A stretch of 43,823 nt of DNA, taken from NCBI GenBank assembly GCA_024226335.1, contig JAAELY010000341.1, forward strand, positions 1 to 43,823, in the 5' to 3' direction. The stretch is from a bacterium. Lineage in GTDB: Bacteria > Myxococcota_A > UBA9160 > SZUA-336. Below are positions 8,080 to 16,797 of the stretch, one piece after another. The position numbers and the translations under genes were made by a program. A model generated the notes under the pieces. The model searched no databases and was not told where the DNA came from. It was given only the letters and a program-made list of their open reading frames with translations. Positions within the stretch are counted from its first letter, which is position 1. Each line of letters starts with the position of its first letter.

Positions 8080-10455
8080 ATGCGCGGGCTGAAAGACATA
8101 CGGGTCATCGACGGCTCGAGCCATATCGCCGGGCCGTATTGTGGCAAGCTCTTTGCGGACGCCGGTGCGGATGTCATCAAGCTGGAAACGGCGACAGGTG
8201 ATCCATTGCGCGGCTGGTCGGTCAATGGAGTCGATCTCGGCCCTGAAGACGCTGCGCTATTCCGGTATCTGAACGCATCGAAGCGAAGCGTCGTCGGCTC
8301 CCTCATCGATGGAGAATGCGATGACCTGATCGCGAGCGCGGACCTGCTGATCGAAGACCTGTCCGTCCAAGCCTACGATCGCAACGCAGTTCTCGAACGC
8401 CATCCCGGCCTGGTGATCCTCACGATCACGCCGTTTGGTTTGACGGGTCCGCTGGCCGACCGACCAGCCAGTGACTTCAGTATTCAGGCTGAATGCGGAT
8501 CGCTAGGTGGGCGGCAGCGTATCGGTGGTGAGCCTTTTCAGGCGGGTGGAGGTGTAGCCGCGTGGGCCGGAGGCTGTTTCGCCTCGGTTCCTGCGCTGGC
8601 CGCGGTCCGAAGAGCGCAGGCGACGGGCCAGGGCGAGCACGTCGACTTTTCACTGCACGAAGTGACCGGGATGGCGACGAACTGCTACCTCGATCTGATG
8701 TGGAGCATCCTCGGCCGACCGCCGGTATCGGGTGCGCTGCCCAATATCGAAACACCTTCGATCGAACCCACCAGCGATGGCTTCGTCGGCTTCACCACCT
8801 ACACACCGAAACAGATGTCCGACTTCATGCTCTTGATCGAACGCCCCGATCTCCATGAGTCAGGCGAATTCGATCAGTTCGGTCAGCGTCTCGGACGCTT
8901 CGAGGAGTGGGAGAAGGTCCTCCACGCCTACACCCAGAAGCACACGAGCCACGAGATCATCGAACGCGCCCACGAGTTGCGGATACCCGTCGCACCGATC
9001 TGCAATGGCCAGACGGTACTCGAGCAGGATCAGACCCAGGCGCGCGGAGTCTTCGTCGAGGATCCATCGGGCGGATTCAAACGACCGATTCCTCCGTATC
9101 GCATCGATCATCAGTCGCTCCCGAGCGCGCGCACCGCACCGCGTCTCGGCGAGCACGACGGCCGGATCGAAGCGCGAAACCCGCAGAGACCGCAACCCGA
9201 GGGAAACCGACGCCTGCCACTGGAGGGCATGCGCATCATCGATGTCACCACATGGTGGGCCGGCCCGATCGCCACGCAGATGCTGGCGATGCTCGGCGCC
9301 GACGTCATTCACGTCGAATCCATCCAGAAGATCGACGGCTGTCGGAGCGTGGGCAGCACTTTCGCGGCTCAACAGGAAGCCTGGTGGGAGTGCAGCTTCA
9401 TCTACCTGTCGGCCAACACGAACAAGCGCGGCCTGACGTTGGACCTTTCCAGCCCCAAGGGGATGGAGGTGCTCGAAAAGCTGATCCTCGACGCCGACGC
9501 CCTGGTGGAGAACTACAGCCCGCGCGTGATGGACGGCTTCGGCGTCAGCTGGGAAAGGATTCAGGAACTCAATCCCCGCTGTCACTATGTTCGCATGCCG
9601 GCCTTCGGTCTGGACGGACCGTTGCGCGAAAACGTGGGCTTCGCCGCGACCATGGAGCAGATGAGCGGTCTGTCGTGGTTGACCGGACACCTCGAGGATC
9701 AACCGCGGATCCAACGCGGCCCGTGCGACCCGGTTGCGGGTGTACACGCCGCGTTCGCCTTGCTGGTCGCCATGGCCGAGCGCGATCACAGCCAACGCGG
9801 TCACTTCATCGAATGTTCAATGCTCGAAGCCGCACTGAACATCACCGCCGAGCAGGTGATCGAGCACACGGCCTACGGGAATCTGATGAGTCGGCAGGGG
9901 AATCGCAGTCCAGAAGCCGCACCCCAGGGACTGTACGCGTGTCGCGATCACCAGCTCGCCGAAAACCCGCAGTGGCTCGCGCTATCGGTCACCAGCGAAA
10001 CGCAATGGCGGGCGCTCGTGGAGCTACTCGGACGACCGGAATGGGCCACCAAGATCGACGCAGATCTACCTTCGCGACGCGCCCTCCATGACGAGATCGA
10101 CGAAGGACTGCGCAATGCATTCGCGCAACGCGACAGGGACACGTGGATCGAAGAGCTTCTCGCCGTCGGCGTGCCAGCCGCCGCGATCCTCGATCCCCGT
10201 TCGCTATCCACCCACCCGCACTACCTGGCACGTGGCTTCGTAGAGGAACTCGAGCATCCGGTCATCGGTCGCCAGTTGACGATGGGCGCACCCTTCCGCT
10301 TCGCCAGCGTCGAGCGCTGGCTGAACTGCGCAGCACCGACCCTCGGCCAGCACAACGACGAGATCCTGCGCGAACTCGGTTACAGCAAAGACGAGATCGA
10401 CAACCTGGCAGCCGAAAAGATCATCGGAACTCTGCCCGAAGCTCACTCCCGGTGA
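8080..10455 (+). CDS. Fused two-domain family III CoA transferase (CaiB/BaiF)
   Basis: A 791-residue protein made of two family III CoA transferase domains in tandem (about 1-365 and 378-775). Each begins with the family opening, LKDIRVIDGSSHIAGPYC and then LEGMRIIDVTTWWAGPIA. These enzymes move CoA between acids through an aspartyl thioester. The first half has the expected aspartate, Asp189 in HVDFSL. The corresponding residue in the second half is Glu578 in FIECSM. Normal family members are about 400 residues and form interlocked homodimers, so the fusion may be a pseudo-heterodimer with one atypical site. The ATG has GAGGGGAAC upstream. The stop overlaps the next gene by four bases. Confidence 0.92.
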   Translation: MRGLKDIRVIDGSSHIAGPYCGKLFADAGADVIKLETATGDPLRGWSVNGVDLGPEDAALFRYLNASKRSVVGSLIDGECDDLIASADLLIEDLSVQAYDRNAVLERHPGLVILTITPFGLTGPLADRPASDFSIQAECGSLGGRQRIGGEPFQAGGGVAAWAGGCFASVPALAAVRRAQATGQGEHVDFSLHEVTGMATNCYLDLMWSILGRPPVSGALPNIETPSIEPTSDGFVGFTTYTPKQMSDFMLLIERPDLHESGEFDQFGQRLGRFEEWEKVLHAYTQKHTSHEIIERAHELRIPVAPICNGQTVLEQDQTQARGVFVEDPSGGFKRPIPPYRIDHQSLPSARTAPRLGEHDGRIEARNPQRPQPEGNRRLPLEGMRIIDVTTWWAGPIATQMLAMLGADVIHVESIQKIDGCRSVGSTFAAQQEAWWECSFIYLSANTNKRGLTLDLSSPKGMEVLEKLILDADALVENYSPRVMDGFGVSWERIQELNPRCHYVRMPAFGLDGPLRENVGFAATMEQMSGLSWLTGHLEDQPRIQRGPCDPVAGVHAAFALLVAMAERDHSQRGHFIECSMLEAALNITAEQVIEHTAYGNLMSRQGNRSPEAAPQGLYACRDHQLAENPQWLALSVTSETQWRALVELLGRPEWATKIDADLPSRRALHDEIDEGLRNAFAQRDRDTWIEELLAVGVPAAAILDPRSLSTHPHYLARGFVEELEHPVIGRQLTMGAPFRFASVERWLNCAAPTLGQHNDEILRELGYSKDEIDNLAAEKIIGTLPEAHSR

Positions 10456-10943
10456 AGACGATCGACAAGACACGGGTGCTCGAGGCGCTGCGCAAACGGA
10501 TCGCTGATGCACTCGACGGTTTGACCGACTCGCAGAAAACGACCGCGGCCGGTGCAACTCACGAAGAGACACGCGCCGAAGATCCGAAGGACACGCGCGC
10601 CGTCGAGGCGAGCTACCTCGCCCGCGGACTCGCGCGGCGTGTCGAGGCGTTGGAAGCGGAAGCAGCGCGACTCGCGAGCATGACGCTCGCGAGCTTCGAA
10701 CCCGACGATGCAGTGGCCATGACCGCGCTCATCGAGATCGAGGATCAGCTCAGCGGTCCTTCCATCGTTTTCCTCATTCCGGCCGGCGCCGGTGAAACGC
10801 TGGACGTGGATGGAACGATGATCCGTCCCGTGACACCGGGCTCACCCATGGGGCGGGCGTTGCTCGGAAAATGCGCTGGCGATGACATCGAACTGGAGCT
10901 ACCGGCCGGGACTCGACATCTCAGCATTTCGTGGGTTGTCTGA
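10452..10943 (+). CDS. GreA/GreB-like protein
   Basis: A 163-residue protein. Residues 1-80 form a charged helical hairpin-like region containing AGATHEETRAEDPKDTRAVE, and residues 95-163 form a beta domain ending in SPMGRALLGKCAGDDIELEL. That ending matches the C-terminal FKBP-like domain of Gre transcript-cleavage factors. The acidic residues at the presumed coiled-coil tip could act like the Asp/Glu pair of GreA, but this is inference. It lacks the standard GreA N-terminus, so it is a divergent paralogue rather than the housekeeping factor. The GTG start overlaps the CoA transferase stop (GTGA), an odd location inside a catabolic operon. Confidence 0.72.
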   Translation: MKTIDKTRVLEALRKRIADALDGLTDSQKTTAAGATHEETRAEDPKDTRAVEASYLARGLARRVEALEAEAARLASMTLASFEPDDAVAMTALIEIEDQLSGPSIVFLIPAGAGETLDVDGTMIRPVTPGSPMGRALLGKCAGDDIELELPAGTRHLSISWVV

Positions 10944-10972
10944 GCGAAGAGCCCAACCGGGGTCGGAGCATT

Positions 10973-10986
10973 TCCCATACATGGGA
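10973..10986. promoter_or_regulatory. Inverted repeat upstream of acyl-CoA dehydrogenase gene
   Basis: TCCCAT-AC-ATGGGA has perfect 6-base arms and lies about 80 bases ahead of the dehydrogenase start, in the 121-base gap after the GreA-like gene. It could be a repressor operator. There is no independent evidence for binding. Confidence 0.3.
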
Positions 10987-11064
10987 TCGATGTGTTATCT
11001 CCGAACGCGGAAAACGGATCCCGCGTCTCGTCCAGAGCAGCGGCCGCATTTGGAGGAATTACCG

Positions 11065-12258
11065 ATGCCCGACGCATCTCTCGAAGCGTTCCGCTCGGAA
11101 CTCGTCGAATGGCTGGAAGCGAACTGTCCGGCTTCACTTCGACCCGGCGCCACATCGACGAAAGAAGACCGCGATTCCTGGCAACAGGTCTATATCGAGC
11201 GCGGTTATACGATGCCAACCTGGCCGCGCGAATACGGCGGCGGAGGCCTTTCGAAGGACGAAGCCCGGGTTTTGAGCCATGAGATGGGACGCTTCGCAAA
11301 CTGGGTCCCGGTGGCCAGCTTCTTTGGCACCTCGATGCTGGGACCCGTTCTGCTCGAGTTCGGCAACGAAGAGCAGAAGAAGGAGCACCTGCCCAAGATC
11401 GTGAGCTGTGAGATCCAGTGGTGCCAGGGGTACAGCGAGCCGGGGGCCGGTTCCGACCTCGCCAGTCTGCAGACCCGCGCGGTGCGCGACGGCGACAAGT
11501 ACATCATCAACGGTTCGAAGATCTGGACGACGGGCGCGAACAACGCCGACTGGATTTTCTGTCTGACCCGCACCGATCCAGATGCGGCCAAGCACGATGG
11601 CATCAGCTTCATCCTTTTCGATCTGCGCCAGCCGGGCGTCACGATCTCGCCGATCCAGCTGATCAGCGGCGCCTCCGAGTTCTGCCAGGTTTTCTTCCAG
11701 GACGTCAAAGCCGAGGCTCGCAACCTGGTCGGCACACTGAATGGCGGCTGGACGATCGCCAAGCGCCTGCTCCAGCACGAACGGGCCATGCTCTCAGGCG
11801 GCACCGGAGGAGGAGGAGAGCGCCCCCAGGCCAAGAAGGGTCCGGTACCCGCTCCGACCAGTGCGTTGGCGGAAGCCGCGCGAGCCCATCTCGGTGAAAA
11901 GCAGGGTCAGTTGGCGGATTACCCGCTGCGCGATCGCATCGCCCAGAACGAGATGGACGCACTCTGCTTCGGGCTCACACTCAAGCGCAGCGGTGAGCAG
12001 GCGAAAGCCGGACAGGGTCCAGGACCGGCGACCTCCATGTTCAAGCTCTATGCGAGCGAATTGAACAAACGCCGCTCAGAGATATTGATGTCGGTGCGCG
12101 GCGCAGCGGCTCTGGGCTGGAGCGGCGATGAGTTCACCCCGCTCGACATCATGGAAACCCGTGGCTGGTTGCGCTCCAAGGGAAACTCGATCGAAGGCGG
12201 CACCTCCGAGGTGCAATTGAACGTCATCGCCAAGCGCGTTCTGGGCCTGCCGGACTGA
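11065..12258 (+). CDS. Acyl-CoA dehydrogenase, catalytic (alpha-type) subunit
   Basis: A 397-residue FAD-dependent acyl-CoA dehydrogenase that introduces an alpha-beta double bond into an acyl-CoA. The FAD and substrate core is visible: WCQGYSEPGAGSDLASLQ near residue 120 and KIWTTGANNADWIFCLTR near 153. The C-terminal RSKGNSIEGGTSEVQ holds the glutamate at the position of the catalytic base. The ATG has GGAGGAAT upstream; the longer open frame lacks family similarity. The next gene encodes a second, smaller acyl-CoA dehydrogenase that lacks this glutamate. This matches the alpha2beta2 enzymes known from steroid side-chain degradation. An insertion of Gly, Pro and Lys-rich sequence near residue 245 is longer than in typical fatty acid enzymes. 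Confidence 0.92.
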   Translation: MPDASLEAFRSELVEWLEANCPASLRPGATSTKEDRDSWQQVYIERGYTMPTWPREYGGGGLSKDEARVLSHEMGRFANWVPVASFFGTSMLGPVLLEFGNEEQKKEHLPKIVSCEIQWCQGYSEPGAGSDLASLQTRAVRDGDKYIINGSKIWTTGANNADWIFCLTRTDPDAAKHDGISFILFDLRQPGVTISPIQLISGASEFCQVFFQDVKAEARNLVGTLNGGWTIAKRLLQHERAMLSGGTGGGGERPQAKKGPVPAPTSALAEAARAHLGEKQGQLADYPLRDRIAQNEMDALCFGLTLKRSGEQAKAGQGPGPATSMFKLYASELNKRRSEILMSVRGAAALGWSGDEFTPLDIMETRGWLRSKGNSIEGGTSEVQLNVIAKRVLGLPD

Positions 12259-12324
12259 GCGACCGGACCCGAACACGCAGCTACTTCCCGATTTCTTTCG
12301 ACGCGATTCAAAGTGAGGACAGAC

Positions 12325-13464
12325 ATGAGCCTGGTACTGAGCGAAGAACAGGAACTCATCCAGCAGGCAGCTTCCGAGTTCCTGAAGGAGCAGACGCCGA
12401 TCACACACCTGCGCGAGATGCGAGACAGCGAGGATCCGGTCGGCTTTTCAAAAGCGCTCTGGAAAGAGATGGCGGAACTCGGCTGGGCCGGCATCCCCTT
12501 TTCCGAAGATGTAGGCGGTGCAGGCCTGGGCCTGGCCGAACTCGGTGTGATCGTCGAGGAATGCGGACGCACTCTGTCCCCCTACCCTTTTCTATCGAGC
12601 GTCGTTCTGGCCGGCGGGGCGATTGCGCTCGGCGGTAGCGAAGCCCAGAAGCAGGAAATCCTGACGGGCCTCTGCAAGGGTGAAACTCTGCTCGCCCTCG
12701 CCTTCCAGGAGACCGGGCGCTTTTCGCCCTGGGCCATCGGCACCAAGGCGGAAAAAGCCGGAGATGGATTTCGGATTTCGGGCGAGAAGCTCTTCGTACT
12801 CGACGGCCACGTCGCCGACCATCTGGTGGTGGCCGCGCGAACCAGCGGCAGTTCGGGCGAAGAAAACGGCATCACACTCTTTCTGGTAGATCCCTCGACG
12901 CAGGGTTGCACGGTCACCCGCTCGAGCATGATCGACAGTCGCAACGCGGCGCGAGTCGCGCTCTCGGACGTGACGGTCACCTCCAGCGCCGTACTCGGCG
13001 AAGTCGATCGGGGTGCGGAAATCCTGAACGCGGTTTTCGATCGAGCCACAGCGATTCTTTCGGCTGAAATGGTGGGAATCATCTCCGAGGTCTTCGAACG
13101 CACCGTCACCTATCTGAAAGAACGCGAGCAGTTCGGAGTGCGGATCGGCACCTTCCAGGCGCTGAAACACCGCGCCGCTGAGATGTTCTGCGAAGTAGAA
13201 CTGGCCCAGGCGGTCGTACTCGACGCCCTTCGGGCTCTGGACGAAGACCGGCCACACGCTTCGCGTGTGGTGAGTGCGGCCAAGGCGCGCTGCTCGGACG
13301 CTGCCAGTCTCATCACCTGCGAAGGCTTGCAGATGCACGGGGGCATCGGCATGACGGACGAAGAGGACATCGGCCTGTTTCTCAAGCGCGCGAAGACGGC
13401 CGAACTGAGCTTCGGCGATGCGGCCTTCCATCGCGACCGCTTCGCCCGCCTGACCGGATTCTGA
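12325..13464 (+). CDS. Acyl-CoA dehydrogenase, probable non-catalytic partner (beta-type) subunit
   Basis: A 379-residue acyl-CoA dehydrogenase-fold protein. The family core is present (CEGLQMHGGIGMTDEEDIGLF at the C-terminus in two segments). However, the stretch equivalent to the catalytic EGG(T/S) of the preceding gene reads AELSFGDAAFHR and has no glutamate in that position. The FAD-contacting middle region is also less canonical. In bacterial heterotetrameric acyl-CoA dehydrogenases one subunit lacks the base, and pairing with the 11065-12258 product is the natural inference. The ATG at 12325 is preferred because GAGGA lies five bases ahead; a GTG four codons earlier overlaps that ribosome site. 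Confidence 0.88.
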   Translation: MSLVLSEEQELIQQAASEFLKEQTPITHLREMRDSEDPVGFSKALWKEMAELGWAGIPFSEDVGGAGLGLAELGVIVEECGRTLSPYPFLSSVVLAGGAIALGGSEAQKQEILTGLCKGETLLALAFQETGRFSPWAIGTKAEKAGDGFRISGEKLFVLDGHVADHLVVAARTSGSSGEENGITLFLVDPSTQGCTVTRSSMIDSRNAARVALSDVTVTSSAVLGEVDRGAEILNAVFDRATAILSAEMVGIISEVFERTVTYLKEREQFGVRIGTFQALKHRAAEMFCEVELAQAVVLDALRALDEDRPHASRVVSAAKARCSDAASLITCEGLQMHGGIGMTDEEDIGLFLKRAKTAELSFGDAAFHRDRFARLTGF

Positions 13465-13551
13465 GACCGGCTCGGCGAGGCCGCAGCACCGGGCCAGCCA
13501 AGGATCGTCGAAGGCTCTACTGCGTGGGACGAAGCGCCTTGCCTGGTGTTC

Positions 13552-13579
13552 GCGACTGGTGCAAGCTGGCACTAGTCGC
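13552..13579. promoter_or_regulatory. Long inverted repeat between acyl-CoA dehydrogenase and P450 genes
   Basis: GCGACTGGTGC and GCACTAGTCGC form an 11-base stem with one mismatch around the 6-base loop AAGCTG. It sits in the 205-base gap ahead of the P450 gene. No T-run follows, so an operator for a dimeric regulator or an RNA hairpin is as likely as a terminator. Nothing else is recognisable in the gap. Confidence 0.4.
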
Positions 13580-13669
13580 CCCCGGAACGGGCGGCTCGCC
13601 AATGCCGGTTGGTACGAATCCTGCGTCGGAAGGGGTCGGGCACCGCCGGACACGAGGAGTTCGAAAACG

Positions 13670-14902
13670 ATGTCCCAGATCGATCCCCACCGCCTGGTCG
13701 ACCCTCAATCCTATGCCGCAAACGGCTACCCGTTTGCCGAATGGGCCCAACTCCGCCGAGAGTCCCCGCTCCAATTGTTCGAACCCGAGGGCTGGCCAGC
13801 CTTCTGGGCGGTCACGAAACATGCGGACATCGTGGAAATATCCAAGCAGCCGGAGCTCTTTCTGAACGGTCCGGGGATGACCCTGGTGCGGGACCGCGGA
13901 CAGGATTCTGCAACCCAGCAGACGATCAAGACGATCATCAATATGGATCCTCCGGAGCACCGGAAGTACCGCGGGATTGCCAGTCCGTTTTTCACGCCGA
14001 GAGCTCTGCAGGGTCTCGACGGCCTGGTCGAGGAAACGGCGCGAACGCTGGTCGACGCTCTGGGACCCCAGGGCGAATGTGACTTCATTAACGAGATCGC
14101 CTCGACCTACCCGCTCAAAGTCATCTGCCGGATTCTGGGTGTGCCCGAAGCCGATGAGCCCTTCATCCTGAAACTCACCAACCAGCTCTTCGGTACCGAA
14201 GATCCGGAGTTCCAGCGCGAAGGTGAACGCATGGAGGCACTCCGCGAACTCTTCATGGAGTTCTGGGAGTATTTCGGCAAGGTGATGGCGGACCGCCGCG
14301 CAAATCCGCGTGACGACCTGGCCAGCATCTTTGCCAATGCGAAGATCGACGGCGAGCCGATGGGTGAGCTCGAGACAATGGGCTATTGCCTGGTGACATT
14401 CACGGCCGGGCACGAAACGACCCGAGGCGCCATCGGCGGCGGCATGCGCGTCCTGATCGATCAACCCGACCAACTAGCTTTATGGCAACGCAAGCCCGAG
14501 ATCACACCTACGGCGATCGACGAGATCGTCCGCTTCGTGACGCCGGTCAACCACATGGTGCGAACGGCCTCCGAAGACTGCGAACTGAGTGGTCAACAGA
14601 TCAGAGAAGGACAGCGACTGGTTCTGTTTTACGGCTCTGCCAATCGCGATGAAGACATCTTCGAGCGACCCGACGAACTCGACCTGGAACGGGACCCGAA
14701 TCCGCACCTGGGATTCGGCATCGGCGAGCATTTCTGTCTGGGAGCGAACCTGGCCCGCAAGACGAGCGGTGCGATCTTCACGGAACTGGTCACACGACTC
14801 GAATCGATCGAAATCACGGGAAAGGTCGAGCGAACCGCTTCGAACCTGGTCCCGGGACTGAAGCATCTGCCCATCCGCTACCGACTCTCGGCGGCGGGCT
14901 GA
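13670..14902 (+). CDS. Cytochrome P450
   Basis: A 410-residue soluble bacterial class I P450 with no membrane anchor. All signatures are present: the I-helix oxygen-activation motif AGHETT at 246-251, the K-helix ExxR as Glu285-Arg288, and the heme loop FGIGEHFCLG with ligand Cys356. It hydroxylates an unknown, probably hydrophobic, substrate using electrons from a ferredoxin that is not encoded in this window. The upstream acyl-CoA dehydrogenases suggest a terpenoid, sterol or branched alkyl substrate, by inference. The ATG at 13670 has AGGAG at 13654-13658, a rather long spacing. The open frame extends upstream without P450 similarity. Confidence 0.96.
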   Translation: MSQIDPHRLVDPQSYAANGYPFAEWAQLRRESPLQLFEPEGWPAFWAVTKHADIVEISKQPELFLNGPGMTLVRDRGQDSATQQTIKTIINMDPPEHRKYRGIASPFFTPRALQGLDGLVEETARTLVDALGPQGECDFINEIASTYPLKVICRILGVPEADEPFILKLTNQLFGTEDPEFQREGERMEALRELFMEFWEYFGKVMADRRANPRDDLASIFANAKIDGEPMGELETMGYCLVTFTAGHETTRGAIGGGMRVLIDQPDQLALWQRKPEITPTAIDEIVRFVTPVNHMVRTASEDCELSGQQIREGQRLVLFYGSANRDEDIFERPDELDLERDPNPHLGFGIGEHFCLGANLARKTSGAIFTELVTRLESIEITGKVERTASNLVPGLKHLPIRYRLSAAG

Positions 14903-14926
14903 GCCAACAACGAAAGGACGCACGAC

Positions 14927-16174
14927 GTGGCGCGAATTATCTTCACAGGAGCAAATCTGGTCGACGGGAAAAGTGCCGCGCGGCGCGATGCAACGATCGT
15001 CGTCGAAGATGACCGCATAACATCTGTTGGAGATGATGCCGTCAAACCGGGGCCCGGAGATCGCCTGGTCGAACTCAACGGCGATACCCTGATGCCGGGA
15101 ATGCATACGTGTCATTACCACGCCAGCTATCAAGACTACGGACTGGACATTTTTCCGATCGGAATCGACCAGCCGGGAGGCGTGCTGCTCCTGCGCTCCG
15201 CCAACGCGGTTCGTTCCGCATTGATGACCGGTTTCACGTCGATCGTAGGAGCCGGTGGCGGTGACGACATCGACGCCCAGCTCGTGATCGCGATCGAAGA
15301 AGGCATCATTCCCGGTCCGCGCATCCTGCCCTGCAGTCGCGACTTCGGAACGCGCGGCGGCTACATCGATCTGTCGAACTGGTGGTGGAAGCTCGGCAAC
15401 ACCGGAGCAAGTCTACTCCTGTCCGGACCCGACGAATTTCGGGATGGTGCGCGTAACGAAATGAAGCGCGGTGCCCAGATGATCAAGATGTATGTGACCG
15501 GCGGACACGGCAATACCAAGACCGCCACTTCGGAGTACAGCCGAGACGAACTCGAGGCCGTGGTTCGAACCGTTCACGAGCGAGGTCGGCTGGTGCGGGC
15601 GCATTGCGCCTGGAAATCCGAAATGCTCCAGTGCATCGAACTCGGCGTCGATGTGATCGACCACGGCGACGAGATCGATGATGAAGTGATCGCCGCCATG
15701 GTCGAGGCGGGAACCTTCCTGGTGCCCAGCGCTCTCTTCCTGGAGAAGCTACTGGGGATCGAAGAGCTTCGCGTTCCGGGTACCGAGGAACTGATCGAAA
15801 CGACCGAACGGGAACTCGAAAACTTGAAGAAGTGGGTTCCCCGCGCCCAGAAGGCGGGCGTCCGACTCCTGCTCGGCGACGACTACGGCGCGGCTCCCCT
15901 GCCCCACGGAAACTACACCGAAGAGATGGAGTTCTACGTCAAGCACTTCGGCATCTCGCCGCTCGAGATCATTCGTTGGGCGACAGTGAACGGAGCGGAA
16001 CTCGAGGGAGTGACCGATGAACTCGGCACGGTCGAGGAAGGCAAGCTCGCCGACCTGCTCGTGGTCAACGGAGATCCCAGTGTCGACATCAGCGTCCTGC
16101 GCGACCCGCAGAATCTGCGCATGATCATGAAGGGCGGGGAACTCGTGAAGGACGAGCTCCCGGCTGCGAGCTAG
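14927..16174 (+). CDS. Metal-dependent amidohydrolase (imidazolonepropionase/prolidase-like)
   Basis: A 415-residue amidohydrolase-superfamily TIM barrel with the usual small beta-sandwich at both ends. The metal-site residues are present: His63 and His65 in HTCHYH, Lys187 in MIKMYVTGG, His226 in VRAHC, His246 in DHGDEID, and Asp318 in LLLGDDYG. The lysine suggests a carboxylated bridging ligand and two metals, as in Xaa-Pro dipeptidase-like members. The substrate is unknown. No signal peptide is seen. The GTG start has AAAGGACG upstream. It follows the P450 by 24 bases and is probably in the same transcript. Confidence 0.9.
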   Translation: MARIIFTGANLVDGKSAARRDATIVVEDDRITSVGDDAVKPGPGDRLVELNGDTLMPGMHTCHYHASYQDYGLDIFPIGIDQPGGVLLLRSANAVRSALMTGFTSIVGAGGGDDIDAQLVIAIEEGIIPGPRILPCSRDFGTRGGYIDLSNWWWKLGNTGASLLLSGPDEFRDGARNEMKRGAQMIKMYVTGGHGNTKTATSEYSRDELEAVVRTVHERGRLVRAHCAWKSEMLQCIELGVDVIDHGDEIDDEVIAAMVEAGTFLVPSALFLEKLLGIEELRVPGTEELIETTERELENLKKWVPRAQKAGVRLLLGDDYGAAPLPHGNYTEEMEFYVKHFGISPLEIIRWATVNGAELEGVTDELGTVEEGKLADLLVVNGDPSVDISVLRDPQNLRMIMKGGELVKDELPAAS

Positions 16175-16179
16175 ACATC

Positions 16180-16590
16180 TTGATCGCATCGGCTCCATCT
16201 GAAGCGAAGTTCGAACTCTTCGTAAACGATCCAATTACCTCGATCGAGTTCTACGAGGCGGCGGGTTTCGAAATCGTCGAAGCCAAGTCCGACGGCTACA
16301 CGACCCTTCGCACGGGACCGATCGTGATCTCTCTTTCGCCGCTCTCTACCTGGATTCCCTTGCGCTGGCTGTCCGTACTTCGGGGACCGCCACTGGGCAC
16401 CGAGATCGTGCTCTACGCCGATCGACTCGAAGATACGCAACGGCGCCTGACCGAAGCCGGATTCAAGCCCACTCCAGTCGTGCTTCAAGAATGGGGCCTG
16501 CGCGACTTTCGGGTTCGAGATCCGGAGGGCTACTACATCCGCTTCACGGAAGGGCGCGCCGCGACGCTGGCGCCGACTGGCTCCGAATAG
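16180..16590 (+). CDS. VOC family (glyoxalase/bleomycin-resistance-like) protein
   Basis: A 136-residue protein with the beta-alpha-beta-beta-beta repeats of the vicinal oxygen chelate fold. The opening FELFVNDPITSIEFYEAAGFEIVE and the closing LRDFRVRDPEGYYIRFTE (given in segments of the conserved core) are typical. Such proteins are dioxygenases, lyases or binding proteins, and no specific role can be assigned. The only plausible start is a TTG at 16180, six bases after the amidohydrolase stop, with no strong ribosome site. It closes the catabolic block. Confidence 0.8.
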   Translation: MIASAPSEAKFELFVNDPITSIEFYEAAGFEIVEAKSDGYTTLRTGPIVISLSPLSTWIPLRWLSVLRGPPLGTEIVLYADRLEDTQRRLTEAGFKPTPVVLQEWGLRDFRVRDPEGYYIRFTEGRAATLAPTGSE

Positions 16591-16797
16591 CCGGGAGCCT
16601 GCGAAATCCCCCGGATTCCGCGCTCCGAACGATGAACCTGCCGCTTGCTGAGCGCCTGAAACCGGGCCGCCCAGCGGAGCTTCATCTCCCCTTCATATTC
16701 GCTTAACCGCGCTCTCATCCACCGCCCCGATGATGTCATCAGGTGAGCCCGATGCACCCGGTGGACGATCCGTCGGAGAGAACTTGTGGGAGAGCAG

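Noticed and set aside
8907-10091. 394-residue plus-strand frame inside the CoA transferase gene
   Set aside because: Alternative frame of a strongly supported gene; Arg/Pro/Gly-rich, no family.
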